This document shows positions 52,310-61,308 of a stretch of DNA of 64,000 bases, in pieces (within the stretch, counting starts at the first letter, position 1; the number at the start of each line of letters is the position of its first letter). Source of the DNA: DASRHD01 sp035485575 (GTDB lineage Bacteria; Verrucomicrobiota; Verrucomicrobiia; Opitutales; Opitutaceae); assembly GCA_035485575.1 (NCBI GenBank), contig DATHNW010000024.1:144172-208171 (forward strand). Direction: 5' to 3'. The notes below the pieces were generated by a model. The model was not told the origin of the DNA. It searched no databases and was given only the letters and a program-made list of their open reading frames with translations. The translations under genes were made by a program, and so were the position numbers.

Positions 52310-53305
52310 TTATTGACTGTAGATCTGGTCGAAGACGCCGCCGTCGGCAAAATGGGTGGCCTGGGCCTTGGTCCAGCCGCCGAAGACCTCGTCGATGGTG
52401 AAGAGTTCGATCTTCGGAAAGACGCCGGCGTATTTGGCGGCGACCTGCTGGTTGCGCGGACGGTAGAAATTCCGCGCCGCGATTTCCTGGCCTTCATCGG
52501 AGTAGAGATAATCGAGGTAGGCTTTCGCGACCTCGGCCGTGCCTTTTTTCTTCACGACCTTGTCCACGACCGCGACGGGCGGCTCGGCCAGGATGCTGAC
52601 CGATGGCACCACGATCTCGAACTTGTCGGAGCCAAACTCCTTGAGCGCGAGGAAAGCCTCGTTCTCCCACGAGATCAGCACATCGCCGATACCCCGCTCG
52701 ACAAAGGTCGTGGTCGAGCCGCGGGCGCCGGAATCGAGCACGGGCACGTTTTTATAAAGCGCGCTGATGAACTCCCGCGCCTTGTCCTCGCTGCCGTATT
52801 TTTTCTGCGCGTAGCCCCAGGCGGCGAGATAGGCCCAGCGGGCGCCCCCCGAGGTCTTCGGGTTGGGCACCACGATCGAGATACCGGGCTTCACGAGGTC
52901 GTCCCAGTCCTTGATGCCTTTCGGGTTTCCCTTGCGGACAAGCAGCACGATCGTGCTCGTGTAGGGCGTGGAATGTTCGGGGAATTTCGTCTGCCAGTCG
53001 GCGGACAAAAGGTTGCCGTGGTCGTGCAGCGCATCGATATCGGCGGCGAGGGCGAGGGTCACGACGTCGGCCTTCAGGCCGTCGATCACGGAGCGGGCCT
53101 GTTTGCCCGAGCCGCCGTGCGACTGCTTGATGACGACGTCGTCACCGGTCCTGTCCTTCCAATATTTCGCGAACGCCGCGTTGTAATCCTGATAGAGCTC
53201 GCGCGTTGGATCATAAGATACGTTGAGCAGCTCGATGGTCTTGGCGGAGGCCGCCAGGCCGGCGGCCAGCGCCAGTGCCGCAAAAAATGTGGTTCTGAGT
53301 TTCAT
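52310..53305 (-). CDS. sbp: sulfate-binding periplasmic protein
   Basis: 331 residues with a Sec signal peptide (MKLRTTFFAALALAAGLAASA). The mature protein shows the Sbp/CysP pattern: LLNVSYDPTRELYQDYN near the N-terminus, KQSHGGSGKQARSVIDGL with the sulfate-coordinating Ser/Gly stretch, TLALAADIDAL, VPNPKTSGGARWAYLAAWG, and TTFVERGIGDVLISWENEA. It delivers sulfate or thiosulfate to CysUWA. It lies between the porin gene (23-base gap) and the M14-like pair. Confidence 0.94.
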   Translation of the reverse strand: MKLRTTFFAALALAAGLAASAKTIELLNVSYDPTRELYQDYNAAFAKYWKDRTGDDVVIKQSHGGSGKQARSVIDGLKADVVTLALAADIDALHDHGNLLSADWQTKFPEHSTPYTSTIVLLVRKGNPKGIKDWDDLVKPGISIVVPNPKTSGGARWAYLAAWGYAQKKYGSEDKAREFISALYKNVPVLDSGARGSTTTFVERGIGDVLISWENEAFLALKEFGSDKFEIVVPSVSILAEPPVAVVDKVVKKKGTAEVAKAYLDYLYSDEGQEIAARNFYRPRNQQVAAKYAGVFPKIELFTIDEVFGGWTKAQATHFADGGVFDQIYSQ

Positions 53306-53328
53306 GACTGCGGAAATGAAGTGTGACT

Positions 53329-54753
53329 TTAGAATGCAATCTGGACGCGGGTGGTAAGCGCCTTCTCATTCTGGCGGAGGATCTGCGTAGTCGGCGCGGT
53401 CGTACCGGCCTTGGTGAAGCGCGTGTCGAAGAAATCCTGCGAGATGCGCACGGCCTTGGTCAGGTACCAGTTCACGCCCACGCCCCACGCCGAGGCTTCC
53501 TTGGCGTTGGTCGCCGGGCTGGCGAGCTGCGTAGCCGCGGGGCCCTGAAAGGCCTTCGGGTCGATCTTCAGGTCTTCGTAACGGGCGACAACCTGCCAGG
53601 CGCCCCACGTGCCGTTGGCCCAGTTGAAGGGTTGCGCGGGCGTGACGCCGGTGTAGGTCGCGTCCTCGCCGGTGAGTACGTAGCCGGCGGTCACGGCCCA
53701 GGCCTTGTTTTGCAATTCGGTCTTGGCCAGGGTGGTCGACGGGCCGCTGGGCCGGACGTTGATCGTCGAGACGACATATTCCGCCAGCACGCCGAAGGGA
53801 CCGACATAGTAGTAGGCCTGGGGCGAAAGGCGCCAGACATCGCCGTCGGCATACACGGCGGCGTTGTAGGAGAAGAACGTCTGCTGTCCGGCGGTCTTGT
53901 AACCGGAAGTGACCGCGGAGTGTGTTTTCTCGCGACCGAGGCCGCCGGCTAGGCCGAAGCCCAGGCCTTGCAGGGATGAGTCCTTGTCGTTCACGAAGGG
54001 CTGGGAGAACACCCGTGCGTCCACGTCCTTCTCGTTGTCGAAGTCGGAATTGCCCGAGGAGGTCAGATTGTCAGGGATGCCGTTGAACAGGCCGGCGGAA
54101 TAGCTCAGGACGCCGTTGTTGATGCTGCCGCCAACCTGCGCGCCGAGATCGCGGTTGGGCTCGAGATTGTTCACGAGTGAACGTTCGACGAAAAAAGTCG
54201 AGGGATCGGCCTGCAGTTCCTCGAGGCCGATCGGGGTCTTGAACTTGCCGAACTTGAACTGCACCGCCTGGGTGGGCGCGATGGTCAGGTTGGCATCGAG
54301 GATGGCGACCGCGGTGGCCGTGCCGCCGCTGCCGTTGCCGAACTCGGGGACAAACTGGAACGAGTAGATTTTGTCCAGCTTGCCGTCGAGGATGATGCGG
54401 GCGCGGCGCAGAAAGAAGGAATTGTTGGCGACTCCGCCGCCGTCGTTGAAGAATTCGCGGGAGTCGAACTGCACGAGGCTGCCCAGGTGCAGGGAGTTGG
54501 CGCCGTCGGCCGAGGCGAAGACGAAGCCGCTGTCCGTGAACGAGACTTTCGGCGCGGCCTTGGCGGCCGCCGCGGCGTCCTCGTCCTTGAGCTCTTGTTT
54601 GCGCTCGATCACACGGATTTGTTGCTCGAGTGAGTCAACCTGCGTGCGCAGCGCCTTGATGTCTTCGCTGTCGTCAGCGGCGAGACGTGGAAGGGCCACC
54701 GCGGCGATGATAAACAGCGCGGAGAGAATACGAAGGATATGATGATTTTTCAC
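53329..54753 (-). CDS. outer-membrane porin, OprO/OprP-like
   Basis: 474 residues from a GTG at 54753 (VKNHHILRILSALFIIAAVALPRLAADD), which starts exactly at a good signal peptide. A short coiled coil (SEDIKALRTQVDSLEQQIRVIERKQELKDE) follows, as in many polyphosphate/phosphate-selective porins, then a barrel with strands such as GSLVQFDSREFF and FFLRRARIILDGKLDKIYSFQFVPEFGN. It ends KALTTRVQIAF with a terminal Phe. The long positively biased loops fit anion channels. Encoded inside the sulfate operon, it may be the outer-membrane route for sulfate. Confidence 0.85.
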   Translation of the reverse strand: MKNHHILRILSALFIIAAVALPRLAADDSEDIKALRTQVDSLEQQIRVIERKQELKDEDAAAAAKAAPKVSFTDSGFVFASADGANSLHLGSLVQFDSREFFNDGGGVANNSFFLRRARIILDGKLDKIYSFQFVPEFGNGSGGTATAVAILDANLTIAPTQAVQFKFGKFKTPIGLEELQADPSTFFVERSLVNNLEPNRDLGAQVGGSINNGVLSYSAGLFNGIPDNLTSSGNSDFDNEKDVDARVFSQPFVNDKDSSLQGLGFGLAGGLGREKTHSAVTSGYKTAGQQTFFSYNAAVYADGDVWRLSPQAYYYVGPFGVLAEYVVSTINVRPSGPSTTLAKTELQNKAWAVTAGYVLTGEDATYTGVTPAQPFNWANGTWGAWQVVARYEDLKIDPKAFQGPAATQLASPATNAKEASAWGVGVNWYLTKAVRISQDFFDTRFTKAGTTAPTTQILRQNEKALTTRVQIAF

Positions 54754-54862
54754 TGATGTAGGTTTGTGGATACGGGTCGCAAAGGCTTCCAGTGGTCTGG
54801 TCAGCGGACAAGCTGGTTGGATTCGAGGGCCGTCGGCATGTGCCGGTGGGCAAAATAAAAAA

Positions 54863-55051
54863 TCAGCGGGCCGCGAGGTCGTCGCGGGTCGCGGAGAGGC
54901 GGGTCTTTTCGGTGCGTTCGATCTGCGTGACGCGACCATCGTGCACGACGAGTTGCACGACGCCGAAGCGCAGCGACTCGACCTTCTCGCGCACGAGATC
55001 GACCCAGTCGGGTGACGTGGCGAGGGCGGTGGTTTTGATTTCAGTACTCAT
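54863..55051 (-). CDS. small DUF2292 (YezD-like) protein
   Basis: 62 residues from the ATG at 55051 (MSTEIKTTALATSPDWVDLVREKVESLRFG). The core VREKVESLRFGVVQLVVHDGRVTQIERTEKTRL matches the DUF2292 family of about 50-60 residues: one helix followed by a beta-hairpin. Function unknown; as I recall, members are often encoded beside sulfur-assimilation genes, which agrees with its position between the Rrf2 regulator (11-base gap) and the porin of the sulfate operon. Confidence 0.82.
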   Translation of the reverse strand: MSTEIKTTALATSPDWVDLVREKVESLRFGVVQLVVHDGRVTQIERTEKTRLSATRDDLAAR

Positions 55052-55062
55052 GACACAAAAGG

Positions 55063-55629
55063 TTAAATGGAATAATCGCCGAGGAGCTGATGGATGATGC
55101 CCTCGACAGGAAGCAGACGTTGATGGGCGGCGGCGGACACGCGGCGCGGGCGGGCGACTGCGGGCTGGCTGAAAGGAGGCTCGATGCCGTCGCGCTGCAG
55201 TTTGCGCAGCGTGACGCCGACGACATCGGCGAGCGTGTAGCGGTCGAGGATGCCGGCGATGGCATTGCGCACGTCGAGCATGAGCATGCGCAGGCCGCAA
55301 TGCGCCTCGTCGGGGCATGAGCATTTTTCGTAAGCGGTCTGGCTGACGCAGCCGATGGGTGCGAGCGGACCCTCGAGCAGGCGGACGACCTCACCGATGG
55401 TGACTTTCTTCGCAGACCGCGCGAGGCGGTAGCCGCCGAATTTGCCGCGCTCGCTCTCGACGTAACCGGCGTCCTTGAGGGCCTGCATGATTTGTTCGAG
55501 AAACTTGACCGGCAACTGCTCCCCCGCCGCCAGCTCGGTGACACGGACGAGCGGCCGGCCCACCTCGGCGGCGATGCCGAGATTGATCAAAGTGCGGAGC
55601 GCGTATTCACCTTTTTTGGATAGTTTCAT
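55063..55629 (-). CDS. Rrf2 family transcriptional regulator
   Basis: 188 residues from the ATG at 55629. The N-terminal winged helix (MKLSKKGEYALRTLINLG ... YVESERGKFGGYRLAR) is typical of Rrf2/IscR/CymR proteins. A cysteine cluster CVSQTAYEKCSCPDEAHC near residues 93-110 has the Fe-S-cluster type spacing of IscR-like members rather than the cluster-free CymR. About 35 extra residues follow the usual end. It heads the sulfate operon and probably regulates it in response to iron-sulfur status or cysteine supply. It may bind the AT-rich inverted repeat in its own promoter. Confidence 0.9.
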   Translation of the reverse strand: MKLSKKGEYALRTLINLGIAAEVGRPLVRVTELAAGEQLPVKFLEQIMQALKDAGYVESERGKFGGYRLARSAKKVTIGEVVRLLEGPLAPIGCVSQTAYEKCSCPDEAHCGLRMLMLDVRNAIAGILDRYTLADVVGVTLRKLQRDGIEPPFSQPAVARPRRVSAAAHQRLLPVEGIIHQLLGDYSI

Positions 55630-55632
55630 TGG

Positions 55633-55662
55633 ATACTCTTTTAATCTACATTAACTTAGTAT
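55633..55662. promoter_or_regulatory. inverted repeat upstream of the Rrf2 gene
   Basis: ATACT and AGTAT in inverted orientation, 20 bases apart, enclose an AT-rich core (TTAATCTACATTAA) immediately before the Rrf2 start codon. This stretch is far more AT-rich than its surroundings, and the spacing is in the range used by Rrf2-type dimers, so autoregulation is a reasonable guess. Confidence 0.4.
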
Positions 55663-55708
55663 GATTTAAAGCAAGGTTTTTTTCCGTAAAATTTCTTATC
55701 GCTGAACA

Positions 55709-56488
55709 TCAAAGTTTTAACGAAAGCCCATCATGCGCCGGAGCAATCCCTTGGGGCAGCGAAGCGGCCAGCATGGCGTGATCTTTGCCATGGGTGAGGT
55801 GTGTGAGGTAGGTTTGCGGCGCTCCGATTTCCTGGGCGACAGCCACCGCCTCGCCAATGGTCATGTGCGATGCGTGCGGTTCGGTTCGCAGGCCGTCGAG
55901 CACGACGACATCGGCGCCGCGCGCAAGCGCGACCGCTTCGCGGGGCACACGTTTGCAATCGGTGTAGTAGACGAATTTTTTCCCGGTGCTGCGCTCGGTA
56001 AAGATAAGACCGAGCGTATTCACCCCGCCGTGCGGAAGCAGCGTTGACTGGATCGTGCCTTGCGGCAGATCGAGCGCATCGGGCATGGAGGTAAGCTTGA
56101 AGGCCGCATAACCCTTCGAGACCGGACGCTCGGCGATCGCATAAGGAAACATCGCGAGGACGCGCGCCATGCCTTCATCGCTGGTATAAACCGTGATGGC
56201 CTGGCCGCCGAGCAGGTCGCAAAAACGCCGCAGGTCGTCCATGCCGGCGACGTGATCGGCATGGCCATGCGTAAGAATGAAAAGGTCGAGCCATTCGATG
56301 CGTTCGCGCAGACATTGCAGGCGGAACTCAGGCGCGGCATCCACCTGCACATGCAGGCCGTCCATCACGATGTGAACGGAGGCGCGCATGCGCTGGTTGC
56401 GCGGATCGGACGACATGCAGACGGCGCATTTGCAGGCGATCATCGGCACGCCCTGCGACGTGCCGGTGCCGAGAAAAACGACTTCCAT
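55709..56488 (-). CDS. MBL-fold metal-dependent hydrolase (PhnP-like)
   Basis: 259 residues. The N-terminus MEVVFLGTGTSQGVPMIACKC is characteristic of the PhnP/RNase-Z-like branch, where two cysteines (CKCAVC) bind a structural zinc. The metal-binding signature HGHADH is in FILTHGHADHVAGMDDLRRF, with later ligands in LLPHGGVNTLG, YYTDCKRVP and LTHLTHGKDH. It probably hydrolyses a cyclic phosphodiester or similar ester, but no phn or related genes are around. It is 79 bases from the Rrf2 start, convergent with nothing, and transcribed the same way. Confidence 0.85.
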   Translation of the reverse strand: MEVVFLGTGTSQGVPMIACKCAVCMSSDPRNQRMRASVHIVMDGLHVQVDAAPEFRLQCLRERIEWLDLFILTHGHADHVAGMDDLRRFCDLLGGQAITVYTSDEGMARVLAMFPYAIAERPVSKGYAAFKLTSMPDALDLPQGTIQSTLLPHGGVNTLGLIFTERSTGKKFVYYTDCKRVPREAVALARGADVVVLDGLRTEPHASHMTIGEAVAVAQEIGAPQTYLTHLTHGKDHAMLAASLPQGIAPAHDGLSLKL

Positions 56489-56675
56489 GCCTCCAACTCA
56501 GCTTTCGAATGACCGCAAAGCAAGCATACGAAACGAAAGAGCCTGGAGGAAAATCCCGGGCTCGCAAATACAGATCGGAGGGCAGACTTTTGCGCCCTAC
56601 CCTATTGACCGACAAAGATAAATTTGCCGGCGGTGAGGCCGCGCGTTTAGGTTCAGGCAAGCCAGCCCGCCGCAC

Positions 56676-57173
56676 TCAGACCGTCCAGCCCGCCGCCGGG
56701 CGGAACCGGACCACGGCAATAAGGCCCAGCACAACGAACAGCCCCAGGACGGCGAGCTGCGCGTACAAAAATGGCGGCTCGGTCTGCTGCGGAGCCAGCG
56801 CGTGCAGCGCCGGCACCTTCTGGAATGACTGCACAATCAGGACGAAAACATTGAGATAGAGGGCCAGTACGGCGCCGATGACGTAAATCCAGCGCCAGGC
56901 ATCCACTAGACGGCGGACATAGCGCGCGAAAAGCACGACCGACAGCACGAGCAGCGAAATGATGCCGACCCCGTGCGAGGGCATGAAGTGGTGGAACGGG
57001 AAAAAAACAAACCCCGTCACGCTGGTCGCCACCGTGGTCAGCAGAAAGAGGGCGGTCCAGCCGGGCATCGGCTTTACGGCGATCAACCCGAACAACACGA
57101 TGAATCCCGAAACAATCCCGGTCAGGCTGATCAGAACATGCGCGAAGGTGAGTGCAGGCAAACCGAGGATCAT
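56676..57173 (-). CDS. small polytopic membrane protein of unknown function
   Basis: 165 residues from the ATG at 57173, chosen because an AAGGA motif lies about 8 bases upstream; another ATG nine bases further up overlaps that motif. Five hydrophobic helices: FAHVLISLTGIVSGFIVLFGLI, LFLLTTVATSVTGFVFFP, IISLLVLSVVLFARYV, VIGAVLALYLNVFVLIVQS and LAVLGLFVVLGLIAVVRF. The second helix is followed by FHHFMPSHG, a cluster of histidines. I recognise no named family. Divergent from the sensor kinase that starts 337 bases away. Confidence 0.7.
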   Translation of the reverse strand: MILGLPALTFAHVLISLTGIVSGFIVLFGLIAVKPMPGWTALFLLTTVATSVTGFVFFPFHHFMPSHGVGIISLLVLSVVLFARYVRRLVDAWRWIYVIGAVLALYLNVFVLIVQSFQKVPALHALAPQQTEPPFLYAQLAVLGLFVVLGLIAVVRFRPAAGWTV

Positions 57174-57510
57174 AGCAGACATTCCTTCATCGAAGATTTC
57201 GTTCACATTAAATCCGAACACAGCCAACAGTGCGCCGCGCCGCCTCACGTGCAACGCCAAAGCCCGGTCTCACCGCGGCCGTTTCGCGACAAAAGGCCTT
57301 TCATGTTTTTTAAACGCAAGTGGCCAGAAAGGGCAGACCAAGACTTCCGCCGGGCAAGGACTTCCGATAGAATCAACAAATTGAATAAAATCTACCGGGC
57401 AAAATCGGCCGGCGGTTTTGTCCGGTTTGTCATGCGAATCTATCATTTGGCTTGCTAAGACCGGCTCGAATGAGTGCCAAAGGCCGGGAGATGATGGCCC
57501 CATTACCCCG
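57174..57510. other. 337-base divergent intergenic region
   Basis: No gene, RNA or repeat is evident. It is more AT-rich than the surroundings around 57310-57420 (for example ATAGAATCAACAAATTGAATAAAATC), so promoters for the kinase gene and the membrane-protein gene probably lie here. A weak stem GGCAAAA/TTTTGTC encloses GGCCGGCG near 57400-57420. Confidence 0.4.
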
Positions 57511-60500
57511 ATGAGCCAGCCCTCCGTACCCTCAGCCGCACGCGAGCATTTCCGCTGCGGATTGCTGGCCGGTCTGCTTTTCATCACCGTCCTGCCCGCC
57601 CCGGCTGCGTCCGCCAGCCCGGCTTGGTCCGCCCATGTCTGGCAGTCGGATGACGGCCTGCCGAACAACAACGTCACCGGCCTCGCGCAAACGCCCGACG
57701 GCTATCTCTGGATCGCCAACGCCGGCCAGCTCGCACGCTTCGACGGCGCCAATTTCGAGGTGTTTCCATCCTTGAGCCTGGTGGGACTCGATCAGAAAGT
57801 GACCTCCTTGTGGTGCAGCCGCAAAGGCGGCCTGTGGCTGGGCATGGATCACGGCGCCCTGGTTTACCTCGAAGGAAAAACGCCCCGGGTGTTCATCACC
57901 GAAGGGCTGCCCAACCTCAGCGCGTCGACCTTGATCGAAGATGACGAAGGCGCGGTTTGGATTGTCTACGGCGGCAGCAATCTCTGCCGCCTGAAGGACG
58001 GACAGATCACGAGATTCAACAAAACCAATGGCCTGGCCGTGACGCCGCGGGCCGGGTGCTCGATCGCACGGGACAGCCAGGGCCACATCTGGCTCGCCAC
58101 CGGCGGCGAGCTCGACCGGTTTCATGATGGACACTTTGAGACGGTCCTGCAGATCGGCACTCCCTCCACTCCGCTTCGCCTGGCCAGCGCACGCGCAGGC
58201 GGGCTCTGGATTTGCGCCGGTCTGCAGCTCTTCAAATATTCCTCCGAGAAGGAAAAGCCGGTCGAAGTGGGAACCCTGCAACCGGATCAGCCCAGCACGG
58301 AGCCCACCATGCTGCTGGAGGATCATCAAGGTGCAGTCTGGATTGGAACCTCATCCAGCGGTTTGTTTCGTTACGATGCCGGCGGATTAACCGGCGTGCC
58401 CACGTCGCACGGCGCGATTTCGAGCCTCTTGGAGGATCGCGAAGGCCATATCTGGGTGGGAACAGGCGGCGGCGGACTGGATCGCGTCCAGCCGCGCGCG
58501 ATCGAGGTGCAGGATGCGCAAACCGGTCTGCCCATGCAGGCGGTGCAATCCATCTGCGAAGACTCCGATGGCGTGATGTGGGCCACCACCGAAAACGGAC
58601 TGCTGACCCACCACGAGGAAACCGGAGACTGGTCCCTTGTTTCTGCGGGCGCCAACTGGCCCGGGGGCCGGGCGACCTGCGTGGCGGCAGACCGTTCCGG
58701 CGCAATCTGGATCGGTACCCGCAACCACCTGCTCCATTGCTGGCGGGACGGCCGCTTCACCACCCTGGGCAAGGCCGACGGCCTGCCCTCCGCGGTCATT
58801 CATACTTTGCTGGCGGATTCCGCGGGCAATTTATGGATCGGCGGCGAGGTGCCCGAAAGTTTGCAACGACTCCGGGCCGGACACCTGCAGACGTTTGCCC
58901 TGCCGCCGAACATCCGCGTCATCCGCACAATGGTCGAAGATGCCGCGGGCAACATCTGGCTCGGCACCTCCCGCGGCATGCTGCTGCGCGTCAGCGGCGA
59001 CGAAGTGATCGACGAAACCGCCCGGACGACCGGCTCGCCGCTTTCCATTCGCTGCCTCCAGGCCACGCCGGACGGCAGCCTCTGGATCGGCTATGTGGGC
59101 GGAGGCGTCGGCCGGTTCAAAAACGGCCGCTTTGCCCGGATCGGCTCCGGCCAGGGATTGTACGACGACATCATTTCCCAGATCGTCGCGGACGGCCGCG
59201 GATGGCTGTGGTTTGGTTCCGACCACGGAATTTTCAAAGTCAGGCAGCAGGAACTCGACGCTGTGGCCGAAGGCCGTTCCGCCCGCGTACGGTCGATTCA
59301 TTATGGCCGGGACGATGACCTGCCCAGCTTGCAGGCCAATTTCGGCGATTCGCCCGGTTCGTGCCGGAGCCGGGACGGCCGCCTCTGGATCGTCATGCGC
59401 ACCGGGGTGGCGGTGGTCGATCCGGGGAAGCTACACCAGGATGCCGCCCCGCCCTCCGTCCTGCTGAAGCAGCTCACGGTGGATGACCGGACGGTGGCGT
59501 ATTATGGCGGCGTCGTACCCGTGCAAGAGGTGGTCGATCTGCAACGGCCGCAGGCACCGCTGCGGCTGGCGCCCGGACACCGGCGGCTGGAATTCGAATT
59601 CACAGCGCTGACTTTCGGCGCGGCGGAAAACGTCCATTTCCGCTATCGCCTGGAAGGCATCGATGAAGGGTGGATCGAGGCCGGCACGCAGCGAAGCGCG
59701 AGTTATTCCCGGCTGCCGGCCGGTCACTATCGTTTCCGGGTCAGCGCCTGCAACGGCGATGGGATCTGGAATGAAACCGGCGCCACGCTGGGCTTCACCG
59801 TCGCGCCATTTTTCTGGCAGACGTGGTGGTTCCGCCTTTCCGCGCTGACCCTCTTCACCGCCGCCGCAGTCGGGATCGGACGTTATGTTTTTTTCCGCCG
59901 TCTGCGCCTGCGCCTGCACGAGCTGGAGCAAAAGGCGGCCCTCGACCGGGAGCGCGCGCGCATTGCCCGCGACATCCATGACGACCTGGGCGGAAGCCTC
60001 ACCCAAACCATCCTCCTGCTCGAGCTGACCCGGAAAAATCGCGCCGATTCCGGCCGGGTGGAAGAATACGCCCGGCGAATCTCGTCCAGCATCCGGCAGG
60101 TCGTCCAGTCGCTGGATGAGATTGTCTGGGCCGCCAATCCGGCGAATGACACGCTTTCCGCCTTCGTCGACTACATCGGCCATTTCGCCGCCGAGTTCCT
60201 GCAAACGGCCAATCTCCGCTGCCGGCTCGATCTTCCGGAGGTGGTGCCCGCCCGCCCGCTCGCGCCGGAGGTCCGGCATAATCTCTTTCTGGTTTTGAAG
60301 GAGGCGCTCAACAACATCGTCCGCCATGCGCAGGCCGGCGAAGTCCGGTTGAGCCTCGCAGTGACGAATGAATCGCTGAACCTGATCATCGCGGATGACG
60401 GCCAGGGTTTCGAAGCCAGACCAGGTGCCGCCGGCGCCGACGGTCTCCGCAACATGCGCCAGCGCACGGAAGAGATCGGCGGCCGCTGCGTGATCGAGGG

Positions 60501-60567
60501 CCGTCCCGGCACGGGCGCCTCCATTTCGGTTTTCCTGCCTTGGCCGGCGGCAGGGCACAAGCCGTGA
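57511..60567 (+). CDS. propeller / Y_Y_Y sensor histidine kinase (HisKA_3)
   Basis: 1018 residues from the ATG at 57511 (MSQPSVPSAAREHFRCGLL), which places a signal peptide (ending ASASPAW) at the front. About 650 residues of repeated WIGT/LW-type blades follow (for example GAVWIGTSSSGLFRY and GHIWVGTGGGGLDR), that is two seven-bladed periplasmic propellers. A Y_Y_Y domain (FRYRLEGIDEGW ... YSRLPAGHYRFRV) comes near residues 700-770. One membrane helix (WWFRLSALTLFTAAAVGIG) leads to a HisKA_3 domain with IARDIHDDLGGSL and an HATPase (NNIVRHAQAGEV, IADDGQGF). Similar kinases in other bacteria sense polysaccharide breakdown products. The LuxR-type regulator just downstream is its probable partner. 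Confidence 0.92.
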   Translation: MSQPSVPSAAREHFRCGLLAGLLFITVLPAPAASASPAWSAHVWQSDDGLPNNNVTGLAQTPDGYLWIANAGQLARFDGANFEVFPSLSLVGLDQKVTSLWCSRKGGLWLGMDHGALVYLEGKTPRVFITEGLPNLSASTLIEDDEGAVWIVYGGSNLCRLKDGQITRFNKTNGLAVTPRAGCSIARDSQGHIWLATGGELDRFHDGHFETVLQIGTPSTPLRLASARAGGLWICAGLQLFKYSSEKEKPVEVGTLQPDQPSTEPTMLLEDHQGAVWIGTSSSGLFRYDAGGLTGVPTSHGAISSLLEDREGHIWVGTGGGGLDRVQPRAIEVQDAQTGLPMQAVQSICEDSDGVMWATTENGLLTHHEETGDWSLVSAGANWPGGRATCVAADRSGAIWIGTRNHLLHCWRDGRFTTLGKADGLPSAVIHTLLADSAGNLWIGGEVPESLQRLRAGHLQTFALPPNIRVIRTMVEDAAGNIWLGTSRGMLLRVSGDEVIDETARTTGSPLSIRCLQATPDGSLWIGYVGGGVGRFKNGRFARIGSGQGLYDDIISQIVADGRGWLWFGSDHGIFKVRQQELDAVAEGRSARVRSIHYGRDDDLPSLQANFGDSPGSCRSRDGRLWIVMRTGVAVVDPGKLHQDAAPPSVLLKQLTVDDRTVAYYGGVVPVQEVVDLQRPQAPLRLAPGHRRLEFEFTALTFGAAENVHFRYRLEGIDEGWIEAGTQRSASYSRLPAGHYRFRVSACNGDGIWNETGATLGFTVAPFFWQTWWFRLSALTLFTAAAVGIGRYVFFRRLRLRLHELEQKAALDRERARIARDIHDDLGGSLTQTILLLELTRKNRADSGRVEEYARRISSSIRQVVQSLDEIVWAANPANDTLSAFVDYIGHFAAEFLQTANLRCRLDLPEVVPARPLAPEVRHNLFLVLKEALNNIVRHAQAGEVRLSLAVTNESLNLIIADDGQGFEARPGAAGADGLRNMRQRTEEIGGRCVIEGRPGTGASISVFLPWPAAGHKP

Positions 60568-60645
60568 GATATCGCCGAAATGGCCGCTCCGCCGCGCCAA
60601 TTTTCTGGCCTGACGTTTGTCCGGCTGCGTAGATTGGCGTGCCCC

Positions 60646-61308
60646 ATGCCCTCTGGAAAAAGCCCCCTGACGGTTTGCATTGTGGAAGACAACCACGGCA
60701 CTCGTGACAGCCTCGTCGCCGTGCTGCAGCACGAACCGGGGCTGCGCTGTCTCGCGACCTATGCGACGGGCGAAGCGGCCCTGGCCGGCATCCCGGCGGA
60801 AAAACCCGATGTCGCGTTGGTGGACATCAACCTGCCCGGCATGAATGGCATCGAGCTGGTGGCCAAATTGAAACTCAAGTTGCCGGAGCTGCCCATGCTG
60901 ATTCTCACCAGCTATGAGGAGAGCGGGCTGATTTTTGATGCGCTGCGCGCCGGCGCCAGCGGCTATCTCCTGAAGAAGACGATTCCCGAGGAGCTGATTC
61001 CGGCCATTGAGCAGGTCCGCACCGGCGGCGCACCCATGTCAGCCCAGGTCGCCCGCAAGGTCGTCGGCTATTTCCGGCAGATTGAAAAGCCCGCCGCCAG
61101 CACCCATTCCGACGTTCAGAAACTCACCGCGCGCGAGCAGGAAATTCTCTCGCTGCTCGCGAAGGGCTATTTGATCAAGGAAATCAGCGACCGTCTCGGC
61201 ATCGCCTTCCATACCGCACGCACGCATCTCCGTCACATTTACGAAAAGCTCCACGTCCAGTCCCGCACTGGGGCGGTCTTGAAATTTCTCGGACGGGATC
61301 CTTCCTGA
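60646..61308 (+). CDS. NarL/LuxR-type response regulator
   Basis: 220 residues from the ATG at 60646 (MPSGKSPLTVCIVEDNHGTR). Receiver with acidic EDN near residue 14, phospho-acceptor Asp60 in ALVDINLPGMNG, and Lys in YLLKKTIPEE. The C-terminal LuxR helix-turn-helix is KLTAREQEILSLLAKGYLIKEISDRLGIAFHTARTHLRHIYEKL. It lies 78 bases after the HisKA_3 kinase; HisKA_3 kinases pair with NarL-type regulators, so the two form a two-component system. A secreted lyase gene follows on the same strand and may be one of its targets. Confidence 0.94.
   Translation: MPSGKSPLTVCIVEDNHGTRDSLVAVLQHEPGLRCLATYATGEAALAGIPAEKPDVALVDINLPGMNGIELVAKLKLKLPELPMLILTSYEESGLIFDALRAGASGYLLKKTIPEELIPAIEQVRTGGAPMSAQVARKVVGYFRQIEKPAASTHSDVQKLTAREQEILSLLAKGYLIKEISDRLGIAFHTARTHLRHIYEKLHVQSRTGAVLKFLGRDPS

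Noticed and set aside
56540..56610. Short AGGGC/GCCCT hairpin upstream of the MBL-fold gene
   Set aside because: Only five base pairs with a long loop and no T-run; expected by chance at this GC content.
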